DNA of 35,685 nucleotides from a virus: IMG/VR virus record IMGVR_UViG_3300042362_000293, positions 1 through 35,685 of that record, one strand, 5' to 3'. Under the pieces are notes generated by a model that was given only the letters and a program-made list of their open reading frames with translations, did not search any database and had not been told where the DNA came from. The position numbers and the translations under genes were made by a program. Below are positions 1 through 6,585 of the stretch, in pieces. The first letter of the stretch is position 1. Each line of letters starts with the position of its first letter.

Positions 1-48
1 GTCTATATGTATTCAGACAAAAAATTAAAAAATAATAATAACCAATAA
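1..48 (+). CDS. 3' end of small membrane protein gene
   Basis: These bases encode the last 15 residues and the stop of the 57-residue membrane protein whose complete copy lies at 35365-35538. The sequence is identical to 35491-35538, so this is the wrap-around end of a circular genome and not a separate gene. Confidence 0.8.
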   Translation, partial: VYMYSDKKLKNNNNQ

Positions 49-58
49 AACACATCAC

Positions 59-2056
59 ATGAAAACAATCAATTTAAAAAAATTGGAGTTATTAAACTTC
101 AAAGGAATTAAAAATTTAACGTTAGATTTTAATTCAGATGTTGAAAATACTATTCAAGGAAAAAATGGAATAGGAAAAACGACAATTTTTGATGCTTTTA
201 CTTTTTTACTTTATGGTAAAAATTCCCAAAACGAAAAAGTGTTTGATATTAAAACATTAGATCAAAACAATAATCCAATTCATAAGCTATCACACGAAGT
301 AACAGGTTTATTTGATATTGATGGAGCTGATTTACTTTTGAAAGTAATCTATAAAGAGAAATGGACAAAAAAACGCGGCGCGGAAAGTGATGAATTAACA
401 GGTCATACAACAGAATATTTTATTAATGAAGTACCTGCTACACTTTCAGAATATAAAGCAAAAATTGATAGTATTCTGGAGGAAGAAAGTTTTAAAATGC
501 TTTCAAACACTTTGTATTTTAATCAAACGTTAGACTGGAAAAAAAGACGTTTAGTTCTTTCGGATTTAGCTGGCCAGATAAATGATACAGATGTAATCAA
601 TAGTTTAGATTCAAACAAACAATCTTTACTTTCTGAATTACTGAATAGTGAAAAATCTTTTGAAGAATACAAAAAAGAGTATGCAGCTAAACGCAAAAAA
701 GTAAAAGAAGAATTAGATCAACTTCCTGCGCGTATTGACGAGGTGAAACGTTCTATTCCGCAAGAAAAAGACTGGAATGCTATTCAATCAAAAATTGATA
801 GTGTGCAACAAGATGTTGCAAAGTTTGATTCACTTATTGAAAATGCTTCTAAAGGCACAGATGAACAAATCAAAGCTATCCAACAAATCAAAACGGATAA
901 GTTTCAAAAAGAACAAAAGATTCAGCAATTAATCATTGAACTTAATGCAGCATCAAAACAAAATCAATCTGATTTAAAAGTTAAAGAGCAAGATTTAAAG
1001 CATTCTATTTACTTGCTAAATGATAAGTTATCAAAATCAAATCAAACACTTTCAAATACAAATAACCATATCCGAGAAAATCAAAATCGAATTTTAGAAC
1101 TCGAAAAGCAAAACGAAGATTTAAGAAATAAATTTGCAACCGAAAATAAAAAAGAATTTGATTTTGATTTAGATTCTTGTGTTTGCCCTACTTGTAAGCA
1201 AGGTTTACCAATTACAGAAATCGAAAGTAAAAAATCTGAAATGCTTCAAAATTTTACTAATAACAAAACTGAAATTTTAAATAGAATACGATCAACTGGA
1301 AAAAATAACAATGATATTATTGAAAAATTCAAATTAGAAATAAAAGATTTTGAAACGAATATTACTGTTATTAGCAATGAAATTCAAACTGCAAAAACAC
1401 AAATCGAATCCAAAAACAACGATTTAAAAGCGGTTGAAGATACATTGCTAAGTTTGATTGACGTTGAAATTCCTTTGACAGATGAAATTAAAGCACTTCA
1501 AAAAGAAGTTGAAAGCATTATTATTCCAGAATTAAAAGAAGTTGACACAAGCGAATACAAGCAAGATAAACAAACACTGCTTAATGAAATTAACACTTTG
1601 CAACAAGAATTGTTCGAAAAAAAATCAATTGAAGAAAAAACAGCACGTTTAAAAGAATTGGAAGGTCAATTTTCAAAACTAAGTCAAGAAATTGCGAACT
1701 TTGAAAAATACGAACTAGCAATCGAAAGTTTTAATCATGCAAAAATTGATTTAATTGAAAAACGAGTTAATCAAAATTTTGAATTGGTAACTTTCAAGAT
1801 GTTTGAAGAACAATTGAATGGTGGTACAGCTGAAACTTGTGTTGCTATGGTTAACGGAGTTCCTTTTAATTCATTGAATACAGCAATGAAAATCAATGCA
1901 GGATTAGATACAATTAAAACATTATCTAAATTCTATCAAACAAAAGCACCTATTTTTATTGATAATAGAGAAAGTGTAACAGAAATTGTGAATAATTCAA
2001 ATCAAATCATTAACTTAGTAGTTAATAAGGATTGTGAAATTTTAAAAGTAAATTAG
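59..2056 (+). CDS. SbcC/Rad50-like SMC-family ATPase
   Basis: Predicted DNA-repair ATPase of the RecF/SbcC/Rad50 group, acting on DNA ends in the cytoplasm. Seen: Walker A GKNGIGKTT at residues 34-42, long charged coiled coil from about 190 to 560, and a central hook with CPTC at 376-379, matching the Rad50 zinc hook. A late Walker B-like APIFIDNRESV lies near residue 635. At 665 residues it is shorter than cellular SbcC (about 1000), as is usual for phage versions. The ATG at 59 follows AAAACACATCAC, the same leader as the upstream membrane gene. It is followed 26 nt later by recT, so the two form a recombination operon. No SbcD nuclease partner is seen; the metallo-beta-lactamase gene downstream is a possible nuclease but is interrupted. 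Family is secure; exact role is inferred. Confidence 0.85.
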   Translation: MKTINLKKLELLNFKGIKNLTLDFNSDVENTIQGKNGIGKTTIFDAFTFLLYGKNSQNEKVFDIKTLDQNNNPIHKLSHEVTGLFDIDGADLLLKVIYKEKWTKKRGAESDELTGHTTEYFINEVPATLSEYKAKIDSILEEESFKMLSNTLYFNQTLDWKKRRLVLSDLAGQINDTDVINSLDSNKQSLLSELLNSEKSFEEYKKEYAAKRKKVKEELDQLPARIDEVKRSIPQEKDWNAIQSKIDSVQQDVAKFDSLIENASKGTDEQIKAIQQIKTDKFQKEQKIQQLIIELNAASKQNQSDLKVKEQDLKHSIYLLNDKLSKSNQTLSNTNNHIRENQNRILELEKQNEDLRNKFATENKKEFDFDLDSCVCPTCKQGLPITEIESKKSEMLQNFTNNKTEILNRIRSTGKNNNDIIEKFKLEIKDFETNITVISNEIQTAKTQIESKNNDLKAVEDTLLSLIDVEIPLTDEIKALQKEVESIIIPELKEVDTSEYKQDKQTLLNEINTLQQELFEKKSIEEKTARLKELEGQFSKLSQEIANFEKYELAIESFNHAKIDLIEKRVNQNFELVTFKMFEEQLNGGTAETCVAMVNGVPFNSLNTAMKINAGLDTIKTLSKFYQTKAPIFIDNRESVTEIVNNSNQIINLVVNKDCEILKVN

Positions 2057-2082
2057 TATAAATCAAATAAATAAAAAGTAAA

Positions 2083-2943
2083 ATGAGTGAAAAAAACATC
2101 ACACCCGAAGCAGTAAAAAAGGATATTACTGTTCAAGTTTTAGACAAAATTAATTTGTTTAAAAACTCTGGAGAATTAACACTTCCAAAAGACTATTCAC
2201 CAGAAAACGCATTGAAAAGCGCATACCTTGTTTTGAGTGAGCAAAAAGATAAAGCAGGCAAATCTGTTTTAGAATCATGCACAAAACCAAGTATTGCAAA
2301 TGCGTTATTTTCAATGGTAACTTGGGGTTTATCTCCAATGAAAAGTCAAGTGTATTTTATTCCTTATGGAGATAAGTTACAAATTTCAAAATCATACCTT
2401 GGAAATATTGCAATTGCTAAACGTACGGCAGGAGTAAAAGAAGTAAATGCAGTTTTGGTTTACAAAAACGATTTGTTTAATATCGGAGTAAACCCAAAAA
2501 CAGGAATTTTTGAAGTAATCGAACACTCAACAAGCCTTGAAAATATCAATGATTCTGAAATAATTGGTGGCTATGCAGTTGTGATTTTTAATGATGGAAG
2601 TGTAAAAACTGAAATTATGAATATCAAACAGGTTGAGACTTCTTGGAATCAAGGGTATGCAAAAGGTGGAAGCCCGGCACATAAAAACTTTCGTGGCGAA
2701 ATGGTTAAAAAAACAATCATTAACCGCGCGTTAAAAACAGTAATCGGATCAAGTGATGATTCTGCATTATACGATGAACAAGAAGTAACTTATCCAACAA
2801 CAGAAACAAATGTTGAATTTGAAATCAATACTAAAGCAAATGCAGAGGTTATTGATTTTGAAGAAATACCTACGCCAGTAGAAGAAGTAAAAGAAGAAAA
2901 AATTGTTGACGAACCTAAATCATTTGAAGAAGCAGGATTTTAA
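2083..2943 (+). CDS. recT: RecT-family single-strand annealing protein
   Basis: Single-strand DNA annealing recombinase that pairs complementary strands during phage recombination. Seen: 286 residues, the usual RecT length, with the family core near residues 70-130: a SMVTWGLSPMKSQVYFIPYG stretch corresponds to the conserved segment before the Y-G-xKxQ region, followed by KSYLGNIAIAKR. The C-terminus is acidic (VEEVKEEKIVDE, then FEEAGF) and may contact other replication proteins. It follows the SbcC-like gene and is closed by a strong hairpin terminator ten bases after the stop, so it ends the transcript that starts near 35340. RecT next to SSB-like and metallo-beta-lactamase-fold genes is a common phage module. 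Confidence 0.88.
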   Translation: MSEKNITPEAVKKDITVQVLDKINLFKNSGELTLPKDYSPENALKSAYLVLSEQKDKAGKSVLESCTKPSIANALFSMVTWGLSPMKSQVYFIPYGDKLQISKSYLGNIAIAKRTAGVKEVNAVLVYKNDLFNIGVNPKTGIFEVIEHSTSLENINDSEIIGGYAVVIFNDGSVKTEIMNIKQVETSWNQGYAKGGSPAHKNFRGEMVKKTIINRALKTVIGSSDDSALYDEQEVTYPTTETNVEFEINTKANAEVIDFEEIPTPVEEVKEEKIVDEPKSFEEAGF

Positions 2944-2952
2944 TATTTAATT

Positions 2953-2986
2953 ATGGTAATGACATTCGTGTCGTTACCATTTTTTT
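2953..2986 (+). terminator. Rho-independent terminator after recT
   Basis: A 12-bp stem (2953-2964 with 2969-2980, one G-T pair) with a TTCG tetraloop is followed by six T residues. It lies between recT and the metallo-beta-lactamase gene. A TAGACTTTG element just after it resembles a -7 box with one extra base and may restart transcription. Confidence 0.85.
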
Positions 2987-2998
2987 AGACTTTGTGAA

Positions 2999-3733
2999 AT
3001 GGAATTAATCGTAATAGGAACAGGAAGTAAAGGTAATTGCTATCTGTTAAAATCTTCAAACGAATGCTTAATTATTGAAGCAGGATGTAAATTAATTGAA
3101 GTAAAAAAAGCATTAAATTTTAACATTCAAAATATTCAAGGTATGCTCGTGTCTCACGAGCATCTTTAACTTGACCATTCTAAATACATACACGAATATT
3201 CAAAAATTGGAATGAATATTTTCACGTGCCAATCAGTAACCGAAAAATTCAATTCAATTTACACTCCGATAACAACAATTAAAAAAAACAAAACTTATCA
3301 AATCGGAAGTTTTAAAGTAATGCCTTTTGAAGCAAAACACGATGTTGAATGCTATTCTTTTTTAATCGAACACCAGGAGTGTGGTAAAATTGTTTTTGTA
3401 ACCGATAGTTACTACGTGAAATACAGATTCAACAACGTAAATCATTGGATTATTGAAGCAAACTATTCAAAGAAAATTATTGATAAAAAGATTGAAGAAA
3501 GTGGAATCAATTTGTTTTTAAAAGACAGAATATTAAAATCACACTTAAGTCTTGAAAATTGTATTTCTGCATTGAAATCAAATGATTTAAGTAATACAGA
3601 AAATATAATCTTGATTCACTTGTCAGATTCAAATTCCAATGAAAAGGAGTTTAAACAAGAAATTGAAAAACAAGTGCAACGAAATTGTATAGTTGCAAAT
3701 AACGGAATGAATATAAATCTAAATCAGTTTTAA
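2999..3733 (+). pseudogene. Metallo-beta-lactamase-fold hydrolase, interrupted at its metal motif
   Basis: Read from ATG 2999 the frame gives an MBL-fold protein of the YycJ type (start MELIVIGTGSKGNCYLLKSS) up to SHEHL, then TAA at 3167-3169, then LDHSKYIHEY in the same frame through to 3733. Removing six bases (TAACTT or an equivalent register) restores HEHLDH, the canonical HxHxDH zinc motif. Later family landmarks are present in the same frame: AKHDVECY (about residue 116), VTDS, EANYS, SHLSLEN and HLSDSNS. The 173-residue part from ATG 3212 could be translated alone but would lack the zinc site. Such hydrolases sit beside RecT and SSB genes in many phages and are suspected nucleases. Either a real loss of function, a population variant in the assembly, or an unusual decoding event; the first two are more likely. 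Confidence 0.8.
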
Positions 3734-3735
3734 TT

Positions 3736-3831
3736 ATGACAAAAATTTTAATTGTGGAAATCCACGAACCAAAACCAAAAGACAATTTAAAATCTTTGGT
3801 AAAAGAAATGTTTGAAACCCTGGAGCAATGA
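3736..3831 (+). CDS. Small hypothetical protein, 31 residues
   Basis: ATG two bases after the preceding stop begins MTKILIVEIHEPKPKD and ends at TGA 3829-3831. The stop overlaps another ATG (3828) that opens only a 14-codon frame ending at 3872. Position and spacing fit a translated small gene in the operon, but I recognise no family and the downstream 14-codon frame may be the start of a degraded gene. Confidence 0.4.
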   Translation: MTKILIVEIHEPKPKDNLKSLVKEMFETLEQ

Positions 3832-3886
3832 CAAACAATAAAAAACAATTCAGTTTATCATTACGCACTTAAATATTATTTTGAAA

Positions 3887-4270
3887 ATGACAAATAAATT
3901 AATGAAATTAGAAAGTTTAAATGATTTTGTATCAAAACTTTATAAAAGCGGAATAAAAGGTAAAGAAGAACAAGCTTTAAACCTTATATACACATATAAT
4001 TATTTTCTAAATTTAGAAATAACAGAAGAAATGTTTGGAACAGTATTTCCTGATTTTATAAAGTGTAATCAAAAATATGCGGTAAACAATAACATCGTAA
4101 AATCATTTGATAATTTTGGTAATAATGAATTTTCAATTACGATTTATACGCAATATGGTAAAGATAAAAAATATGCATATGTTACTTCTTATCATTTAAA
4201 AACTATAAATGATTTAGTAGGTAAAATAGATAATTTTAATTCTCATTATTTAAGAACACCAAACTTTTAA
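3887..4270 (+). CDS. Hypothetical protein, 127 residues
   Basis: Cytoplasmic, Lys-, Asn- and Tyr-rich protein starting MTNKLMKLESLNDF. I use ATG 3887; the frame is open six bases further upstream from a TTG, but ATG is preferable. No signal peptide, membrane segment or recognised motif. It sits between the broken metallo-beta-lactamase gene and the SSB-like gene, 13 bases before the latter, so a role in DNA metabolism is only suggested by position. Confidence 0.6.
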   Translation: MTNKLMKLESLNDFVSKLYKSGIKGKEEQALNLIYTYNYFLNLEITEEMFGTVFPDFIKCNQKYAVNNNIVKSFDNFGNNEFSITIYTQYGKDKKYAYVTSYHLKTINDLVGKIDNFNSHYLRTPNF

Positions 4271-4283
4271 AACTAAAAAAAAA

Positions 4284-4622
4284 ATGACAAAAAGTAAATT
4301 ATTGTTAGGGTCAATTAACGCAACAAGATTAATTGATGAACTTAAAAAAGGCAACAAAGCCTTCTACAAATCACAAAATTCAAATGATATTTTTGTGAAT
4401 GTTAAAGTATGGTTAAATGAAGAAAAAGACCAGTTTAAAAACGATGCTTCTATTCAGATAAATCCATCAGCAGAGAATAAAGAAGATGCAAAGTATATCG
4501 GTAATCTAAGATTTTTAGAGAATAAAATCAATGAAAACGATTTGAACAATCTTCCTGATTTAAATAATTTGGATATTCCAAGTAATGATTTTTCAAAAAA
4601 GGAAGATGATACACCTTTTTAA
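4284..4622 (+). CDS. Putative single-stranded DNA-binding protein with SSB-type tail
   Basis: A 112-residue protein with a small beta-rich N-terminal domain (LLGSINATRLIDELKKGNKA, then FVNVKVWLNEE and KYIGNLRF) and an acidic, low-complexity tail ending KKEDDTPF. The last residues DDTPF closely match the bacterial SSB tip (DDIPF) that docks SSB partner proteins. The DNA-binding domain does not obviously match the classical SSB family, so this may be a divergent phage SSB. Its place near RecT and the MBL gene supports this. No terminator follows, but a promoter-like element at 4666 comes before the next gene. Confidence 0.6.
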   Translation: MTKSKLLLGSINATRLIDELKKGNKAFYKSQNSNDIFVNVKVWLNEEKDQFKNDASIQINPSAENKEDAKYIGNLRFLENKINENDLNNLPDLNNLDIPSNDFSKKEDDTPF

Positions 4623-4665
4623 ATAAAATATTAATGTAAAATAGTATTTACAATTAATTTATTTG

Positions 4666-4673
4666 TATATTTG
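4666..4673 (+). promoter_or_regulatory. Promoter -7 box (TATATTTG)
   Basis: TATATTTG fits the Bacteroidota -7 consensus TAnnTTTG and lies 24 bases before the ATG at 4698. The -33 element is weak (TTTA at 4646-4649, 16 bases upstream). It would start a transcript covering the helix-turn-helix gene and the genes after it. Confidence 0.55.
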
Positions 4674-4697
4674 TTTTATAATTAAAAAATGTGAAAT

Positions 4698-4904
4698 ATG
4701 AATTTTGAAAGTAAAATTAAAGCTATCGAAAGTCATCTAATTGAAAAAGGTAGTATTACTTCTTATGAAGCAATAAAACTTTATTGGGCGACTAGATTAA
4801 GCGGAATTATTTTTGTCTTAAAAGAACGTGGAATGAAAATCACATCTGTAAGAGAAAAAGACGAGAAAAAACATTGGATTAGGTATTATTTAAATCAAAA
4901 TTAG
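4698..4904 (+). CDS. Small helix-turn-helix protein (HTH_39-like)
   Basis: 68 residues forming a compact winged helix. The segment GSITSYEAIKLYWATRLSGI (18-37), then IFVLKERGMKI, matches the HTH_39 pattern common in phages, where a first helix pair selects DNA and RL..I..L..RG forms the last helix. It probably binds DNA as a regulator or replication accessory. It is first in the transcript from the 4666 promoter and four bases before the next gene. Confidence 0.65.
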   Translation: MNFESKIKAIESHLIEKGSITSYEAIKLYWATRLSGIIFVLKERGMKITSVREKDEKKHWIRYYLNQN

Positions 4905-4908
4905 GATT

Positions 4909-5262
4909 ATGGAAAAAGAAATTTTTAAAGTTGGAGACAAAGTGTTTCATTTTTTGTATGGTTGGGGTACTATACAAGAAATTCAAGATACTATGATAGA
5001 TATTGATTTTAATGGTCAAAAGGTGTACGCATTTAGTGATAATAATTTACTTTCATTCACAGAATACACCCTACAAGGTTTCTCACAAGAAAGACCAATT
5101 GTACTTCCAGAAGTTGGTGAGTGGTATTTGGTTAGGGATAGTGATAGAGAAACTTGGATGGCAGTACAATTTAAAAAGTATGATAAAACAAAACCATTAC
5201 AATTTATTGATTCAGATAACAACGGGTGGAATCAATTAAAACGAATTAAAATATTAGACTAA
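4909..5262 (+). CDS. Hypothetical protein with SH3/Tudor-like N-terminus
   Basis: 117 residues. The N-terminus FKVGDKVFHFLYGWGTI resembles the small beta-barrel found in CarD/UvrD-type C-terminal domains (VGDxVxHxxYGxGTV), which bind proteins or nucleic acid. The C-terminal half (WYLVRDSDRETWMAVQF) is another beta-rich unit seen in many phage proteins of unknown function. Its TAA shares one base with the ATG of the RlpA-like gene (TAATG), which suggests coupled translation. Confidence 0.55.
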   Translation: MEKEIFKVGDKVFHFLYGWGTIQEIQDTMIDIDFNGQKVYAFSDNNLLSFTEYTLQGFSQERPIVLPEVGEWYLVRDSDRETWMAVQFKKYDKTKPLQFIDSDNNGWNQLKRIKILD

Positions 5263-5585
5263 TGAAAAAGGTGATATTAATAGGGGCGTTATTCCTAACG
5301 TCCTTTACTTTCAACGCTACTTACTATGGGGAAAACTTCAATGGCAATGTAACTTTCTCTGGTGAAAAGTTTAATATGAATAAAATGACAGCAGCGAGTA
5401 ATCATTTTCCAATAGGTACTAAATTGAAGGTAACAAACAAAGAAAATGGAAAGAGTGTTATTGTTCGAATTAATGACCGCGGAAACATGTCTAAGTACAC
5501 AATTGATTTGTCTAAAGCTGCATTTAAACGAATAGCCGATTTAAAAACAGGAGTAATTGATGTAAAGGTAAAAGTTATAAAATAA
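5262..5585 (+). CDS. RlpA-like double-psi beta-barrel protein, secreted
   Basis: Predicted peptidoglycan lytic transglycosylase of the RlpA family acting in the periplasm. Seen: signal peptide in residues 1-19 (KKVILIGALFLTSFTFNA), then ATYYGENFNG, TFSGEKFNMNKMTAASNHFP (His48), IGTKLKVTNKENGKSV, RINDRG (Asp72) and IDLSKAAF (Asp82). His48 and Asp72 correspond to the pair required in active RlpA enzymes. At 107 residues it is a bare catalytic barrel without the SPOR domain that targets cellular RlpA to the septum. It lies among early DNA genes, far from the lysis cassette, so it may modify the host wall early rather than lyse it. Its stop codon lies inside the first palindrome of the cassette array. 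Confidence 0.8.
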   Translation: MKKVILIGALFLTSFTFNATYYGENFNGNVTFSGEKFNMNKMTAASNHFPIGTKLKVTNKENGKSVIVRINDRGNMSKYTIDLSKAAFKRIADLKTGVIDVKVKVIK

Positions 5586-5709
5586 CGGTTTACGATATAC
5601 GAAGGTGGGGATTAAATAGTAATAACTTAAATAATAGATAAAATGATTGAAAACGTAGAAAACTCAAATGAAGCACAGAAACCCGAATTGGGTATATCTG
5701 TTGTTAGCG
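5583..5709 (+). repeat. attC-like palindrome 1
   Basis: Imperfect long palindrome opening with TAAC (5583-5586, overlapping the upstream stop codon) and closing with GTTAGCG (5703-5709). Inner arms pair: GATATAC (5594-5600) with GTATATC (5692-5698) and GGG (5608-5610) with CCC (5682-5684). The roughly 70-nt loop contains the ATG (5643) of the following ORF. Outer TAAC/GTTA ends, a bulged stem and a long unpaired centre are features of integron attC sites. Confidence 0.6.
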
Positions 5710-5867
5710 ATTCGTTGCCTTCTTTAGATGATGCAACAAAAGTCGCTGTTAGAATTTCAGAAGAAGCAATTACACCACCACTTGATGCAAAAGAACAAGC
5801 ACTGTTCATCGGTGGTTTTCAAGAGTGTATGAAGTGGTTGAATGTGGTTTTCGGCAATGACCGCTAA
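5643..5867 (+). CDS. Cassette ORF 1, hypothetical, 74 residues
   Basis: No recognised family. The first 21 codons (MIENVENSNEAQKPELGISV) are encoded by the loop and right arm of palindrome 1; the remainder, VAVRISEEAITPPLDAKEQ then FIGGFQECMKWLNVVFG, looks like a small folded domain. The TAA stop is inside CGCTAAC (5862-5868), the start of the next palindrome. The cassette body opens with GTTAGCG...TTGCC (5703-5719) and closes with GGCAATGACCGCTAAC (5853-5868), which are inverted copies. Base composition is visibly more GC-rich than the phage genes on either side. Start could be later, but no in-frame ATG is well placed. Confidence 0.5.
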   Translation: MIENVENSNEAQKPELGISVVSDSLPSLDDATKVAVRISEEAITPPLDAKEQALFIGGFQECMKWLNVVFGNDR

Positions 5868-5995
5868 CGTCCGAGTGCTTTGCGTTCGGGCGGGATTTTG
5901 AAAACGAATTTGTCAAATTAACACTGAATTTTATATGAAAAACGAAACATCATTAAACCACTGCACCCCGCCTGACGCAAAACACTTGTTGGCGG
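5861..5995 (+). repeat. attC-like palindrome 2
   Basis: The clearest palindrome: CCGCTAAC (5861-5868) pairs with GTTGGCGG (5988-5995), AGTGCTTTGCGT (5874-5885) with ACGCAAAACACT (5975-5986, 11 of 12), and GGCGGG (5889-5894) with CCCGCC (5967-5972). A GTCCG bulge on the left arm faces a single T on the right. The loop of about 70 nt contains the ATG at 5935. Total 135 bp, within the size range of known attC sites. Confidence 0.7.
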
Positions 5996-6180
5996 CAGTG
6001 TTTCGTCCGAAGAATGGACATGAACTTTTACAGGCGTTGAAAGAAAATAAGAAATGCGAGATTGTAGATACTCACGCATTCTTAGCAGCCAAAGCACTTG
6101 AAGATAACCAATGTGGATTTTGCTTTTCTTTCAAGCTGTCAAAATGGAATAAAGGATGGGCAGGTTTTGAGCGGTCTTAA
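5935..6180 (+). CDS. Cassette ORF 2, hypothetical, 81 residues
   Basis: No recognised family. The first 22 codons (MKNETSLNHCTPPDAKHLLA) come from the loop and right arm of palindrome 2, so this N-terminus may be a passenger of the recombination site. The rest includes NGHELLQALKENKKCEIVDT and a Trp/Phe-rich end (FSFKLSKWNKGWAGFERS). The TAA overlaps AACATTGCCGCCAAC (6179-6193), which is the inverted copy (14 of 15) of GTTGGCGGCAGTGTT at 5988-6002. Coding status is plausible but unproven. Confidence 0.45.
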   Translation: MKNETSLNHCTPPDAKHLLAAVFRPKNGHELLQALKENKKCEIVDTHAFLAAKALEDNQCGFCFSFKLSKWNKGWAGFERS

Positions 6181-6381
6181 CATTGCCGCCAACGTTTCTC
6201 ATGTTGGCTTAGTGCGAAATATTAACGAATAAATATTGTTTTATGGAATTTGATGAAAAAAGTTTAAGAAAAGGAATACAATTTGGTTTAGGTTCACAAG
6301 GTATTTGGACACCAGAATTAGAGGATGTAATGTTTGAAGAAATAAAAAACCAAGCATTGAGCCAACATGATGCTATAACTC
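6179..6381 (+). repeat. attC-like palindrome 3 (long loop)
   Basis: Opens with AACATTGCCGCCAAC (6179-6193). A 17-bp stem pairs 6199-6215 (TCATGTTGGCTTAGTGC) with 6354-6370 (GCATTGAGCCAACATGA), including two G-T pairs, around a 138-nt loop. It closes near TATAACTC (6374-6381), which recurs inverted as GAGTTATA at 6473-6480. The loop and right arm contain the start of cassette ORF 3. The outer ends pair less well than in palindrome 2. Confidence 0.5.
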
Positions 6382-6474
6382 CGTTTTTTTTGTGACAGTA
6401 AAGACTGCAATGAAAGCAAAGGAGAATTATGCAATGGATTTTGTGTAGGAATAGCAGACGAACCAAAAAAATGA
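6243..6474 (+). pseudogene. Cassette ORF 3, frameshifted at a T8 run
   Basis: From ATG 6243 the frame gives 50 residues (MEFDEKSLRKGIQFGLGSQG then IWTPELEDVMFEEIKNQ...) and stops at 6393-6395, just after eight T residues (6384-6391). Dropping one T joins it to an open frame ending at TGA 6472-6474 that encodes CDSKDCNESKGELCNGFCVG and IADEPKK, with four cysteines. The combined product would be 76 residues and would stop at GAGTTATAAC, the next cassette boundary, exactly as the other cassette ORFs do. This supports one original gene with an indel, a homopolymer artefact, or slippage at the T run. Function unknown; the Cys pattern could bind metal. Confidence 0.6.
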
Positions 6475-6543
6475 GTTATAACGGCTACAGCTATATGTCA
6501 GGTTTTGTTTTTCACAAAACTTGCATATAGGTGGTGTTAGCAG
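6473..6543 (+). repeat. attC-like palindrome 4 (compact)
   Basis: Compact palindrome: TAAC (6479-6482) with GTTA (6536-6539), CTATATG (6491-6497) with CATATAG (6524-6530), and TTTTGT (6503-6508) with ACAAAA (6514-6519), with a 5-nt loop and mismatched bulges between. Its 3' end GTTAGCAG is the start of the RNA-ligase cassette. Size and bulged stem are very close to a short attC. Confidence 0.7.
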
Positions 6544-6585
6544 ATGGCACGGTTTAATTAGTAGAAATTTTAAATTGAAATACAA

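Noticed and set aside
3828-3872. 14-codon ORF starting in the stop of the previous small gene
   Set aside because: Too short and no homology or downstream coupling evident; possibly a remnant.
5285-5587. RlpA-like gene as a further cassette (cassette 0)
   Set aside because: The 7-base CGTTATT/AATAACG match may be chance, and there is no left palindrome arm upstream; the gene also overlaps the preceding phage gene. Kept only as a remark.
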